Part shown: positions 24,561 to 36,300 of the stretch, one piece after another
How the letters are laid out: each line of letters starts with the position of its first letter
How positions within the stretch are numbered: position 1 is the first letter of the stretch
Source of the DNA: Cryptomeria japonica
Lineage: Eukaryota; Streptophyta; Pinopsida; Cupressales; Cupressaceae
NCBI RefSeq assembly: GCF_030272615.1
Contig: NC_081411.1
Coordinates: forward strand, 43,393,017 to 43,457,016
Length of the DNA stretch: 64,000 nucleotides
Direction: 5' to 3'
Translations under genes and position numbers: made by a program
The notes under the pieces: generated by a model
Database searches by the model: none
What the model saw: the letters and a program-made list of their open reading frames with translations, nothing else
What the model was told of the DNA's origin: nothing

Positions 24561-24894
24561 GGTACTGATTGTTGGATAAATAGTGCGAGTATGCCCCCTC
24601 GGGAGATTATTTGATAAAATTGATTATTTTTAAAATTTATTGATTTTTTTTGAATTTTTTTTAAAATTTTATTTTTTTAATTTTTTAATTTTTTCCCGAA
24701 ATTGATCTTCAGATAAAAAGGATTTGATTTTTGAAAATATGATGCAAGGGTAACACGCATATGCCCCACATTTCCATCCATGTGGTATGTCCCACTTATA
24801 TCACCACTTGCTATATAAACCCTTGGGGGTCACTTTCCAGCTCATTTGCACATTTGTCATTTGGTGATTAGAGCTTGGAGAGAAGAAAAGAAAA
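24561..24894 (+). promoter_or_regulatory. Promoter region of PMD copy B
   Basis: A T-rich stretch (24600-24700) is followed by a TATA box, CTATATAAAC at 24811-24820, about 80 bases before the proposed ATG at 24895. The spacing leaves room for a 5' leader of about 50 bases containing GCTTGGAGAGAAG. The minus-strand copy has its TATA-like box in a matching place. Confidence 0.45.
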
Positions 24895-24946
24895 ATGGTG
24901 CCACCCACCAATTTGAGAGAGTTCACCAATTCGACAGGCCAAAAAG
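24895..24946 (+). CDS. Putative first exon of PMD copy B
   Basis: AAAAATGGTG opens a short frame (MVPPTNLREFTNSTGQK) that meets an AG|GTATGG donor at 24947. A TATA box lies about 80 bases upstream and a good acceptor (CCCCTTGCAG) is found at 26039. The peptide is not clearly similar to the first exon of copy A, so this exon is tentative. Confidence 0.4.
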
Positions 24947-26039
24947 GTATGGACCTCTGGTGAGGTGATTTCGAACCTATCTTATTTGATTTTGTGTGAT
25001 TTTTGAATGATTTTTAGCGATTTTTTGCAGTTTTGTGCGCCTAGGGCTTTTTTGTAGTTTTAGAGCATTTTCATTTTTGAATTAGCACTTTTTATGTTTT
25101 TGTTAGTGCATTTGACTATTATCGTAGCGCATATGATGCATTTCTTAGCGCTTTTAATTGAAGTTCTAGCCCATTTGATTTTAGAGTTTGCCATTTCAGT
25201 GGGGTTGTTGTAGCATGTTTGAGATTTTTTGTGGCACTTTTGACATATGATGTGGGTCTTTTGAATATGTTTGTAGCGTATTTGATAATTTAAGTAGCTC
25301 CTTTGATAATTTGTTGCATCACCTGTGATAAATGTTTTGGTGCTTTTGAGACAGTGAGTGGTTTTTTATGGTTTTTTCAAATTTTGAGTGATAAAAATGT
25401 TAGTTTTCTGATTTTGTTGATGCTTGTTGTTGGTTTTGATGATTGATAGATTTGAATTGCGTATATCATCAATGTATGTCCAAAATTTAAGCCAAGGTTT
25501 GGATGATAGGATAGGTGTGATTGATAAGAGTTTATGATAGAAACTCCAAATTTGATGATTGTGTGACTACGTCACTAATAGGTTAGGTTTGATTGACCGC
25601 CTAATTGATAAGAGTTTATGATAGAAACTCCCAAGTTTATGAATTTGTGATTGCAACATTGATAGGTTAGGTTTAAATGAACCTCCTAATTGATAAGAGT
25701 TATTTATTGTAACTCCAAATTTTGATGATTGCATGACTAGGTCAATGATAAGTTAGGTTTGATTGGATGCCTGATTGATAAGAGTTTATGATAGAAACTC
25801 CCAAGTTGATGAATGCATGATTGCATCATTGATAGGTTAGGTTTATATGAACCTCCTGATTGATAAGAGTTATTGATTGTAACTCCAAATTTTGATGATT
25901 GTGTGACTATGTCACTGATAGGTGCACAAAGAGAGATTGATTAAGATCTCATGTGAGTAGATAAGATAACTTGATTGATTGATTGATGAATTTGATTAGT
26001 TGGATACAAAGTTGACATTTTATTGATATCCCCTTGCAG
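24947..26039 (+). repeat. Putative intron of PMD copy B with two internal repeat types
   Basis: A 1.09-kb interval between GTATGG and TTGCAG. At 25030-25330 it holds irregular words of the type TAGCGCATTTGAT (GTAGCGCATATGAT, TTAGCGCTTTT, GTAGCGTATTTGAT, AGTAGCTCCTTTGAT), related to the TAGCGCTA words in the intron of copy A. At 25519-25940 it holds an 85-bp minisatellite. Confidence 0.55.
25519..25940 (+). repeat. 85-bp minisatellite with 170-bp alternation
   Basis: Five units begin with GATAAGAG at 25523, 25607, 25692, 25777 and 25862, giving a spacing of 84 or 85 bases. Units 1, 3 and 5 share AACTCCAAATTTTGATGATTG and a TGACTA..TCA block, while units 2 and 4 share AACTCCCAAGTT and TGATTGCA. 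The ancestral amplified unit was therefore probably a 170-bp dimer. It lies inside the proposed intron of PMD copy B. Confidence 0.85.
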
Positions 26040-27950
26040 GAGCATGCGAGTGTATTGATGTCTTAGGAGTGATACCCAAAGACCTTCTCCATGAGAGGTG
26101 ACCTTACTGATGCTAACATGGCTATTATTGATTCTTGTGGGTTATCTCATATTTTGTTCATGCCTGATTTATAGGATGAATAGGACTTCGTTAACTGCAC
26201 TAGTGGAGAGGTTCCATAATGCCCACAACACCTTCCATCTACCCACAGGAGAGCTTATAGTGACTCCAAAGGATGTATATAGGATTCTTCAGATCCCAAT
26301 CACAGAAGAGTTGGTACAGTATTATCGGCATGAGGCAGGAGGTACAACGGCCTTACGGTGAGTATTTGGGGGATGAGGAGATTGAGGGACCCAATATCTT
26401 CTGATAGCTCATGGTGGAGATGTATATGTCGCTCTCGTTGATATTGGAAGGTTTGGTGGGAGGCTTCCTATGTCCAAATAGGAGGTTTAATGGATTTGCA
26501 GTGGGATGGGCCCATGTGTTAGAGTGGATGGTTACATAGGGCATGCAGTATGCATGGGGGATTTGTATCCTAGCCCACTTATAGCATGATTTGCACCAGG
26601 TTGTATATGATAGAGTGGCCAATTTATCTGTGGGGGTTACATTGTTGTAGATTTGGGCCTAGGAGCACATAGAAATGTTGTGACCTATAGTAGAGAGATC
26701 ACAAGCATCAAGACAACCCTACCTGTATGCATATAGGCATGCAGTTTCCCATTTGATGCTTGGGAAACCGAAGTATTGGAGATGGGCTCTTGATAATATG
26801 GACCAAGTGATATGGAGGTTGTACCTTTATTGTAAGGCCTAGTAGGAGGATGCTACAAAGGTGTCAATGCTGATAAGGATCTAATATCTAATAGGTAGGA
26901 CACCCTATGTTGTGGAGAGATTCATTTTGACTCATGTGTTAAGGCAGTTTGGTCATACCTAGGGGATGCCTCAGGGTTGTGCCATATATGCTCGTACACA
27001 CAAGGATAGAGAAGATTGGGTTCTGATGCTTTATTTTGAGATAGCCCAAGTTGAGTTTTATGCATTACCTCAATCAGTCTGGGATATGGTTCTTCATGTT
27101 ACAAACAGGGGCATGACAACATAGTATACACAGTACAAGGCTAAGCATCCTTTCTCTCAATTAATAGGACTAGGAGAGACTATACCACCCTTAGAGGTAG
27201 TTGGTGATGACAAGGATCATCCCCAATGTTAGGTACAGAGAAAAGTAGCAGCAGGAAGTCGAGGCCGTAGGAGAGGTGCAGACAGGAATGGTAAAGGAGG
27301 TGGAGTTAGAGATGGGGGTCAGATGGGGAGAGGAGGTAGATGGAAAGATGCAAGTCAAGGAGGACCATTGCAGATTGGAGGGGATGATTCTCAATTTGAG
27401 TCTAATTCAGTGATTGGTGCTATTGGGGGTTATAGAGGGGGTGATTCAGATTCTGAGGAGACCAAGGAGGAGGATCAACCCTTAATTAGGAGGAGGCAAA
27501 TAGATATGCCTCCATCATCAACTCCTCTTCAATATATCCTGGTATAGGCATTTCGGGGTCCCCAGCCATCACAATTGTTGAGAGTATAGATTATAGTTCC
27601 ACCCCATCAGTAATAGGCCCAGATAGCAGCCTTATAGTCCATTGTGCAGGGGTTATAGGGGCAATTGGCTCAGGCATAGGCACAAATTTCTCATTTGACA
27701 GTTGAGCAAGATACAACAATAGAGGGATATGACCATGTCGACGTGTTGGTACAGACTCTATAGAAGACATTCGCCCAGGGACTAACTAGAGAAATGATGA
27801 GAGATCTGGTATATCAAACAGTATGGATTGATTATTATAGGGCTCTCTACTTTTAGGTTGTGCCTCTAGAGAGACGGGCAACATCTAATGCACAGAGCTC
27901 TAGGCATGGGGGATCATAGTATAGTACAAAGATTTAGGGTGTTACGAGCC
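26040..27950 (+). pseudogene. Plant mobile domain gene, copy B, main exon
   Basis: After a CCCCTTGCAG acceptor, 26170-26330 encodes the PMD start: RMNRTSLTALVERFHNA, then NTFHLPTGELIVTPKDVY and RILQIPI. Copy A has RMNRELVMTLIEWWHSE and TLKDVWQILHIPI at the same place. Later matching blocks are GMQYAWGICILAHL (about 26540-26590), QPYLYAYRHAV and WALDNMDQVIWRLYLYCKA (about 26715-26840), a Gly/Arg-rich stretch (27255-27350) and an acidic stretch (27420-27480). The C-terminal segment (about 27810-27890) reads IDYYRALYF.VVPLERRA, against INYWQGLYEQVVPSSQWA in copy A. There are several breaks, so this copy is no longer coding. PMD proteins act with PP7-type phosphatases in gene silencing when host-encoded; element-borne versions have no settled role. 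Confidence 0.75.
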
Positions 27951-29052
27951 CCTAGAGAGATTGAGGTGGTGGCAGTGTAGGTGTTGGTCCTTTGGGTACA
28001 GGGGGAGCTAGGCCTATAGCCTCCGGTGAAAGTCACGCATAGATATGTCTACCCCAATTTTTGTATCATTTTATACACATTGATTTATGTGGATAGTTTA
28101 TATGATTTCGATAATTTGTGATGTATCTCTCATTTTGGATATGATATTTGTATACTTTTGATAGTGATTCCTTTTTTATGATTATATGAGATACACCATC
28201 GATTTTCCTTTGGATTCAGATATGGTACTCATGCTTAATGATATGGTGTTTATATGTTTTATATGTGATGAATGCATTGAATTTTTGTTTTATACGCTTA
28301 TAGATGCTTTGCTTATGAATGTCATGCTTGTATAGATGGATACATTTTCTTTTATAATGATGTAACCTACATGATTTTATTGTGACATGTTGACAGGATG
28401 ATTAGGTGTGTACCATGAGAATGTGTTTATTGATGCCTGTATGATTTTTTGTGATAATATGATGACAAAATGTAATGTAATTATGATGATGATAATGCGT
28501 GTGGATGTACTTATGAAATGGCTAATGATAATTCTCTATGATGAATGGTCATGATGCTATATGATTAGGTGTGTACCATGAGAATATGTTTATTGATGCC
28601 TATATGATTTTTTTGTGATGATGTGATGACAAAATGTAATGTAATTATGATGATAATGTCTGAGGTTGTACTGATAAAATGGCTAATGATAATGCTCTAT
28701 GATAAATGGTCATGATACTATATGATTATGCATTGATTATGATGGGATGCATGCCTATATGATGTAAAGTATTATCTATTTGGTACTCATGTTTATGAAT
28801 TTATCTAAAAATGCAACTAAATGATGTGAATATACATAAATGCTACTAGTGTTTTAAGAATGGCATGGATGAATGCACATGTGACTAATTTGTTAAAATA
28901 AAATGGATGAATATTTTGAAATGTAATCTAAAGGATATGGTAATGATGCAAATGATATGATAAGGATGTAATTGATAATCTAAATGATATGATAAAGATG
29001 TACGTGATATACTTAATGATAAGGATGTAAATGATGATCTAAATGATATGAT
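27951..29052 (+). repeat. Low-complexity 3' tail of PMD repeat copy B
   Basis: ATGATA/GATGAT-rich sequence without a gene. Two 163-bp units lie in tandem, at 28400-28562 and 28563-28725 (both start GATTAGGTGTGTACCATGAG). From 28900 to 29060 short AATGATATGATAAGGATGTA words repeat. The wording AATGCAACTAAATGATGTG near 28808 matches the minus strand of the 2850-4130 tract, so the tail belongs to the PMD repeat family. Confidence 0.6.
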
Positions 29053-29785
29053 TGTTGAGAAAATGGTGTTGTACACCTTGCATATAATAATGTTTTATTA
29101 TTGTATTATTTTATTATTTTTTGAGGTGGACATGGAATTATATTGTAATATCATATGTATTGTTGCACCTAGGAGCACCTAGACGGATGTGCAACATGTA
29201 GAGATTCCCTTAAAATATTCTTATAACCACTTGATGAGTTGTATTGATACATTGATATTATTATATTGCATTTATTTAATATTGGGGAATGTAATTGTGA
29301 TGAAGTACCCAATATTAAATTTGGGTCAAGGGTAGGTAATAAAAATATTATATTTTATTGTCACATGGTTTGATGCAATACCACTTGGTGGTTTTGTGGG
29401 AGCTTGTGTTTATAAAAGCAACCACAGGGGTAGTTGTTTGGGTTGGTCAGTGAGCTAGGTTAGCATTTGTGAAGGAAGCACATGGAATAGGATGTGCGGG
29501 TTCAAGCTTGGTCACATGGAGTTCTTGTTGATGGCTTCTTATGGCTGGGTTTTCAGAAACTTTCCATAGTTGTAACTTAATGGATGCATTGTTGATAATA
29601 CATGGTGGATGATGCTTTTGGAGGCTAGGTTTTTCCCTCATGAGGGTTTTCTCAAGATATATCTTGTGTCACATTTTCATGGGTATGTTGTCTATTCTTT
29701 GCATGTGAACTTTGTGTTGATTTGATTAAGATCTAAATTGGGCTATGTGGAAATTGTCAAAAAAATGGCTGCAAGTTTCCTTTCA
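29053..29785 (+). repeat. LTR of an unassigned retrotransposon fossil
   Basis: Begins TGTTGAGAAAATGG and ends near TTTCCTTTCA, just before TGGTATCGGAGC (29788-29799), a near match to the initiator Met-tRNA primer-binding site. It holds a TATA box (TATAAAAGC, about 29412) and a U5-like stretch GGTTTTTCCCTCATGAGGG (29629-29648). All this fits a 5' LTR of about 730 bp. No second LTR is found in the window, so the left boundary is provisional. It starts right where the PMD tail ends. Confidence 0.6.
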
Positions 29786-31700
29786 AATGGTATCGGAGCT
29801 ATATGGTTTAATAGTGTTTATAAACCTAGTTGGAATCCATGAATGCATGTATGAATAAAAGATAAGACAAGATATGAGGGTTTGTTGCAAGTTGTGGGTT
29901 GCAATTTTTTGGGCATTTGTTGTAGATCTAATGTTATAAAAATTTGTTTCAAAATGGGTTTCCATTGATTTGCATTTTAGGGGGTTTTGGGGGTGGAGTT
30001 TCATATTTGACCCTGTGAGACAAAACAGACCCCATGGTTGTGTTCAGAGAGGCTAGGAGACGAATTTTGATATATAACTTGCCCTATTTTGGTTATGGAG
30101 AAATAAGTTTGAAATTTTTTCACACTATCGTACAACCTGCACAGTCGTCAAAAAATAATATTAAAAAAAATCTTGTTGTTTATTAAACCTATCAAGCCTT
30201 TTGTTTTGAAAAAGAAAAAAAAAATTTAAAAAGGAAATGAAAAAAGGCCGAAGTTTTTTTTTAAAATTATATATTCTTTAGTATGGGGTGGGGCCACCAC
30301 GCCCCATCCCCATCTCTATGGATTGTACCACCATAGTGGTACCACTGTCGGCTGGTACCACTGTCGATAATGGTACTGAGTGGTTCCAATGCTAGCAAGG
30401 ATACTATCGGCTGGGTACCATGTGGCCGATGGCCCCCGTGGGGTGTGGGCTAGTCCCCCCACCACGCAAGGGATATTAAAACAAAAAGTAAAATGCCAAT
30501 TAACAATAAATAAATCTGCCTTCATTTTAAAAGCATTTTTAATAAATGTGTTTACAATAAATAAATTATTAAAATTTCCACATGTATCATTTGGGTTGGA
30601 AGATGAGATGTGTGAGGTCTTGGCCAGTGGGCCCCATAGAAACATTATTATAAAATTTGGAAAATATTTTTAGTTCAATCGGAGGGGTTTTTTTTTGTGT
30701 GCTTATATATTTCCCATATAGCGAAATTGGACATTTTCTTCCAACTGGGATAAGTTTCACTTGGAGAGTCCCTTTTTTGACTTCTTATACTCGTTGGAGA
30801 GCTTCTTCTGAGCACTACCATTTGGTACAGGTTCAGTTTAGTCACTTTTTTTTTTGGACATGTTTTGGGAGCCTGGAAGCCTTATATTCTCCTTGATGCA
30901 ATTTTGGTCATATCTTTTGCATATGGAATTTGTTTTTCAATTTTGAATAGGCGTTGGAGAGGGTGTTCAGTGTACTTCAATTTGGTATTGTTATTGTATC
31001 AGTTTGATGGGTATAGAGAGGTGTGTACTTTTTTGATCACTTGTAGATGCCTAAGATTTAGGGTGTGATTCTGTGAGCATCTTTACGAGTCAAGGGACAT
31101 AACCTTGAGAGAGTGCATGTTTTCATTGGATATTTATGATGATACATATTATCAAATTGATGCTTCCTTGATACAGGTTTACAAGTATGTTTCAGAGTTG
31201 GAATTTGATGGTTACAGGTGCATAGGCTGTTCGTGGTTTGAGTACATGATTTGACTCTGTTTGAGACTTGGAGTTTTATGTGGGTGACAGTTTGGATGCA
31301 GGTGATTATTATGGTGTCATGGGTATGTAGGTACATGTTTTGCATTCACACAACATATTCATGTTGTGGTGATTTGGTTTGATATCAAGAGGTTGTTCTT
31401 ATCTCCCTTGATGCTTATTTGGTTCCTTTGACTATGGTACTAGTTTCTGGACATGTTTCGCAAATCAGATCGGATGGTGATTCGGTGTTTGAGTCATGGT
31501 TGTCTACATTGATTATTCTCTTTGATATATCAGTTTGCAGTTTACTAATGTGATGATGAGTTTGCATGTTCAGTGATTGGATCTACGACCTATGTGATTG
31601 GTAGGTTATAGCCAGTCTTCTAGTTATAGTGGGATGGCTTTGATGTAGACTGTCTATATCCACCAGGTTTGATTCATTGTGGTGCATACTTCTTAGTACT
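29786..31700 (+). mobile_element. Non-coding leader/internal region after the LTR
   Basis: About 1.9 kb after the primer-binding site with no gag or pol signature. At 30270-30480 it has a GC-rich island unlike its surroundings, with repeated GGTACC-containing hairpins (ACCACCATAGTGGT, GGCTGGTACCACTGTCG). A large non-autonomous element (LARD-like) or the 5' leader of a truncated element are both possible. The short open frames at 30380-31068 lack motifs. Confidence 0.4.
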
Positions 31701-33449
31701 CAATTTGCATGTTTTTTATTTATCATGTTCCTTCTAACCTTTATTTGTAATTTGCATTTGCATCTTATTTATTTGTAATTTATAATTTAGTAAGTTGCAT
31801 TTGCATGCTTTTTATTTGTTATGTTTACAATAATCACTCAAAGATAGTAATCATATAGAATTTATGAGAATATTACAATAGTAGTATCAAAGCATTACAT
31901 TAGAACACATTGTCCTAGGTCTAATGCACACTTATTTATTCTCCTTGATCTTTGTTACAAAGTCATTTAAACTCAAGCATGAATTTCACTAAGAATGTGA
32001 GCCTCAAAATTAAGTATATTTAAATCCACCCTTACAAAGATTTAGACATCAAAAATTAAGGTGAGTGAATTATAGTAGTCAATTTCTATTAGGTCAATCA
32101 CATGGCTTGCATTTTAGATTCACATGTTAGGTTTAGGTCGCACTCATGAATATCAAGCATGTAAGTTTGTAGATTTTGAAACATTTTTCTAAACAAGATT
32201 TCAGCACTATAATAAGTTGGTTCTTAACATCTTCAGCCTCATTTTTCCATCTCTAGAATTTAATAAAATAATATAATTTATTTTATTTATTAAACATTTA
32301 TTTCATTTATTTGATATCATTTTGAACTTATTATCCTATTCAAATTTATTTATTACTGGAATTTTATTAATCGTCCCAAAATATTTATGGAAATAATATT
32401 ATTATTTGTTTCAATGAAGATGCCAAACAAATCTGCGTTATCGCCCATTAAAATATACCTACGATGAGTATGCACATCATAATATGTGCATTTTTTTAAT
32501 GATTAACAAAGCCTATGACTGGTTCAATTCATATGTTTAATAATAAGTTGCAACGTAATATGTTTAACCAATTTTCCTAATGTTGAGAGGTGCAACTCCC
32601 TAAAGAATTCATTTTCGTGGACTAAGGAAAGAGACAAAACCATATACGTTGAAACACTTCGCTCAGCAATGACGAGATTTTTTCTTTAAAAAAACCAGAG
32701 AAATAATCACAAGTTAGGGAAAGTGTCCACATGCTTAAGATTATTCCCTCCATTACAATAGCTAACTTCACTATCTCTATATCTAGCATCATCCTTTGGC
32801 ATTTCACTACATAGTGATAGCTCTCACACTTGCAAGAACAAAATAACCTCAGCAACAACTGCGAATGAAAAGAAATTGGAAATAAGCAACAACTGCATAT
32901 GAAAAGAAATGCTACATGATTGCAAAAATTTCTTTGCCTCCATTTTTATCAATTTTTCTCTCAAAGACTTATTACACAAATTATTATTAATACTATTCAA
33001 ATAATTTAATATGGCAAAAGAATTTAAATTGATTGCTTAAATTTAAGCAGATAAAATATTGTTCATGGGGCCACTAGCTCCACAAATGCCTCCTTAAAAT
33101 CTTGAACAATGGCCTCTTCATTGTATTATGTATTTTTTCCTTATTCTTATTAAGACTAAATGGTACTTCTTGCTAGCATTTAACAATTGTGTGCACCTCA
33201 AGAAAGAGGTCATGGATGGTGGATAGCTCATTGTTACTATTTGAACGGTTTATAATTATATGGTTTACTTTGGGAGACAATTCTTGAGGTATATAAACAT
33301 AAAATTGATGTGAAATCGTTTAATAAATCACTTAGACTACTTGAAGCTACTTGAAGGAAAATTCAAAATATAAATATTTAACATTTGATTTATAATGATC
33401 TACTTATAAATAAATATTATGTTTAATATATATGATATTTATTGAAACT
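31701..33449. other. AT-rich spacer
   Basis: No gene recognised. A short motif, TTTATTTGTAATTTGCATT, repeats imperfectly at 31715-31830. A 78-codon open frame on the minus strand (32622-32858) has no recognisable domain. Confidence 0.4.
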
Positions 33450-35210
33450 TAACCCTAATCATATATCTAATTCTTAGTCTAACCTTAACCTTAACCCTTA
33501 TCTAACATTAAATCTAACCCCAACTGAATCTAGACACTAACCCTAATTAAACCCTAATGTAACATTGATCCTATTGTTGATTCATCTCTAACCCTAATCC
33601 TATTTTTAATTTCAATTCTAAACCTAACCTTAAACCTAATCTAACATTAAATCTAACCCTCATTGATTGCTAATGCTAAACCTATTTAAACCCTAACCAT
33701 AATTATTCTCTAATCTTAACCCTATTTAAAACTTAACCATATATTAATCCCAACTCAAATAACCATAATTTTACCCTATCTCTAATTGAACCCTAGCCCT
33801 AACTTTTATTGAACCCTACTCTAACATTATTCCTAACCCTAACCTTACTATCCTAATATTAACCTTGGTAACATTCAACCATAATCATAATTAAACTTAA
33901 TCCTGACTTATTTTAACCCTAACCCTAAGTTAAATGTTTCTCTTAGAACCCTAATTGAAGTTCTTATTTATAATTCTAATTCTAACCATAACCGTAATTG
34001 AACTATAACATCAACATTTTTTTAACACTAACTAAATCCTAACTTAATTAAACCATAGCCCTAACTCTAACGCTAATTGAACCCTAGTCATAACTAAAAC
34101 CTATTGATAACCTTAATTGAATATTAATCCTAATTTAAAGAAATCCTAACTTTAACACTTATTAAGCTATAACTGAAGTTGAACATTAACCTTAATCTTA
34201 GCTCTAACCCATTGAAACCTCACTGTAATTTAACCATAATCCAAATCCTATCTCTAACTCTTATTCTAACCCTAACTTTAACCCTAGTCTAATATTGAAT
34301 CTAACCCCAATTTAACCCTAATGCTAAAATTGTTTAGACCATGGCTTGACATTAATCCTGACCTCAATTTAGCCCTAACTCTAATTTTAGTTATAGCCCA
34401 AATTAAACCCCAACCATAACCCTAAATCAAACCTTATTATAAATAAAATATTTTTCCCTTATTGAATCACAATTTAACATTAACCTTAATCCTATTTGAA
34501 TCCTAGCCTTAACCTTAACCTTAATCTAATATTAACCATAATGCCATTGAATCTATATTCGTAATGTAACCCTAATCCTAACCTAGCCTTAAACCTAACA
34601 CTTAGCCTAGCTGTAATGGAAATCCTTATTCTATTTTTAATCTTAATTAAACTTGAACCTAAACCTTAGTGCAACCTTAATGTAAATTTTAACTTTGATA
34701 ACAAAGTTTAATCTATAACTTTTTAACATTAACCATAACCCTAACCTAATGATGAAAGACATTAATTATAGCAAGTTCAACAAATGTATTGCTAAACATG
34801 GCCCTAATTTAACCCTAACTTTAACCTTAGCTCTAAATGAACTATCACACCAAACTAAAGCCTAAACTTGACTCTGACCCAAGCTTTCTCCTAGAATATT
34901 AATCCTAACCATAATAAACTATGACCCTAACCCTAATTAAACCCCAGCCATAACCACAACCACAACCTTGACCTCAAGATTTATCCTAGAACTCTAACAC
35001 TAACTTGATACTAACCATAACCTTAATCAAAACCCCTAATTAAACCCTATCTCTAACTTAAACCCTAACCCTAATTTAACTCAACCTCTAATCCTAGCCC
35101 AACACATGCAAGGCTTTCAAATAACGAGGGTTGGATTTAGTGTTAGTATTGGGGATATAACACTATGATTAAGGTCATAAATAATTTTATTTATCCTAAC
35201 CTAAATAATA
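33450..35210 (+). repeat. Degenerate telomere-like repeat tract
   Basis: About 1.75 kb is dominated by AACCCTAA, CCCTAACCCTAA, TTAACCCTAA and one- or two-base variants, broken by short AT insertions. A further patch is at 35395-35465. Both the 7-mer CCCTAAA of most plant telomeres and the 6-mer CCCTAA register occur. All strings read CCCTAA on the plus strand, so the tract has one orientation. The degeneration and the internal position mark it as an old interstitial telomeric sequence rather than a chromosome end. Confidence 0.75.
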
Positions 35211-36300
35211 ATCCTAATTTTAATTTACTCTATGTATATTTAAGAGTATTTAGTTTTTGGATTCGATTTGTGTAATATTTTTGCATTGAATCCAGAAACC
35301 GCATACTCTTATATATAATGTATTGTGGAAATCTCTTAGAATTGATCTATGTATATTGTAATTCTAATTCTAATAGGTTAAATATGACCTAAATATTATT
35401 AACCCTAACACTAACAAGGTAGCCTTAATTAAAATCCAACCTTGATCTTAACTCTAACATTAATTAACATTAATTTATTTTGTTTTAAAAAAAAGATATT
35501 TTAATTTATAGAAAGTAGTTGAAGATAGCCATCAAACTTAAAATTAAAAATTGAATTGAAATTATATTTCATCAAATTATCTAAAACTAAAGATAATATT
35601 TCTATGCATGTGTCCCAATTTAATTAGAAAGTATAATTTTAAAGTTCAACAAAATCAGTCAGTAATCTTGTTGGTTAACATATTTGTCCTTCTTAAATAC
35701 CTCCTCTAAAATTGTTTCTTTCAAACTGATTTAAAATGTTTAAATGTTTAAAATTGTTGCACATAAACGATTGAGAAAGTTTTAATTTTTCCTACAACCA
35801 CTTTTTATTAAATTCACCATCGATTAACTGGACATCCTAGGGCCATGAAAATTTGTGAGTTGTTATGATATTTAAAATTACAGATGGGGTTTTAACCATT
35901 TTTTAACAACTCACCAAATTAGGGTACTTGTTTTGTAAACTAACACTGTCAGCCATATTGTTGCAATAAGAAAATATTAAAATAATACATTATGTGAGCT
36001 CATATGGTCACAAAATTAAATTTGAAAGAATTAAAGGCCAAAATATTAGGTGGATTGTCTTTAGATTTTGAAAATTTGAAACTTTTTGTTTTGTTGCATT
36101 TTTGGACTGGTAGATATATGTGCAGAATTGTACTATCAAACTAAGCCGACTAAACCTTTAAACCTTTTTATGTTGGTTCAAAGGTTCAACACAGAAAGAA
36201 AATTCATAACTTTCAATTGAAAAAACTCCATTTCCCACAAAATTTTGACAGCAGAGTGAATTGTCGAACCTTGAACCTTAAACATTTGAACCATGGGGTT
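35211..36300. other. AT-rich spacer
   Basis: No gene recognised. The short sequence GGTTCAA...GTTCAA occurs in several variants near 36170-36310, next to the LINE 3' side. Its relation to the LINE is unclear. Confidence 0.4.

Noticed and set aside
30380-31068. Three overlapping plus-strand frames (67-97 codons)
   Set aside because: No domain, no consistent codon pattern, and they follow an LTR primer site in a non-coding leader.
33450-35210. A real chromosome end
   Set aside because: The repeats are degenerate and followed by LINE and gene sequence for almost 29 kb; it is interstitial.
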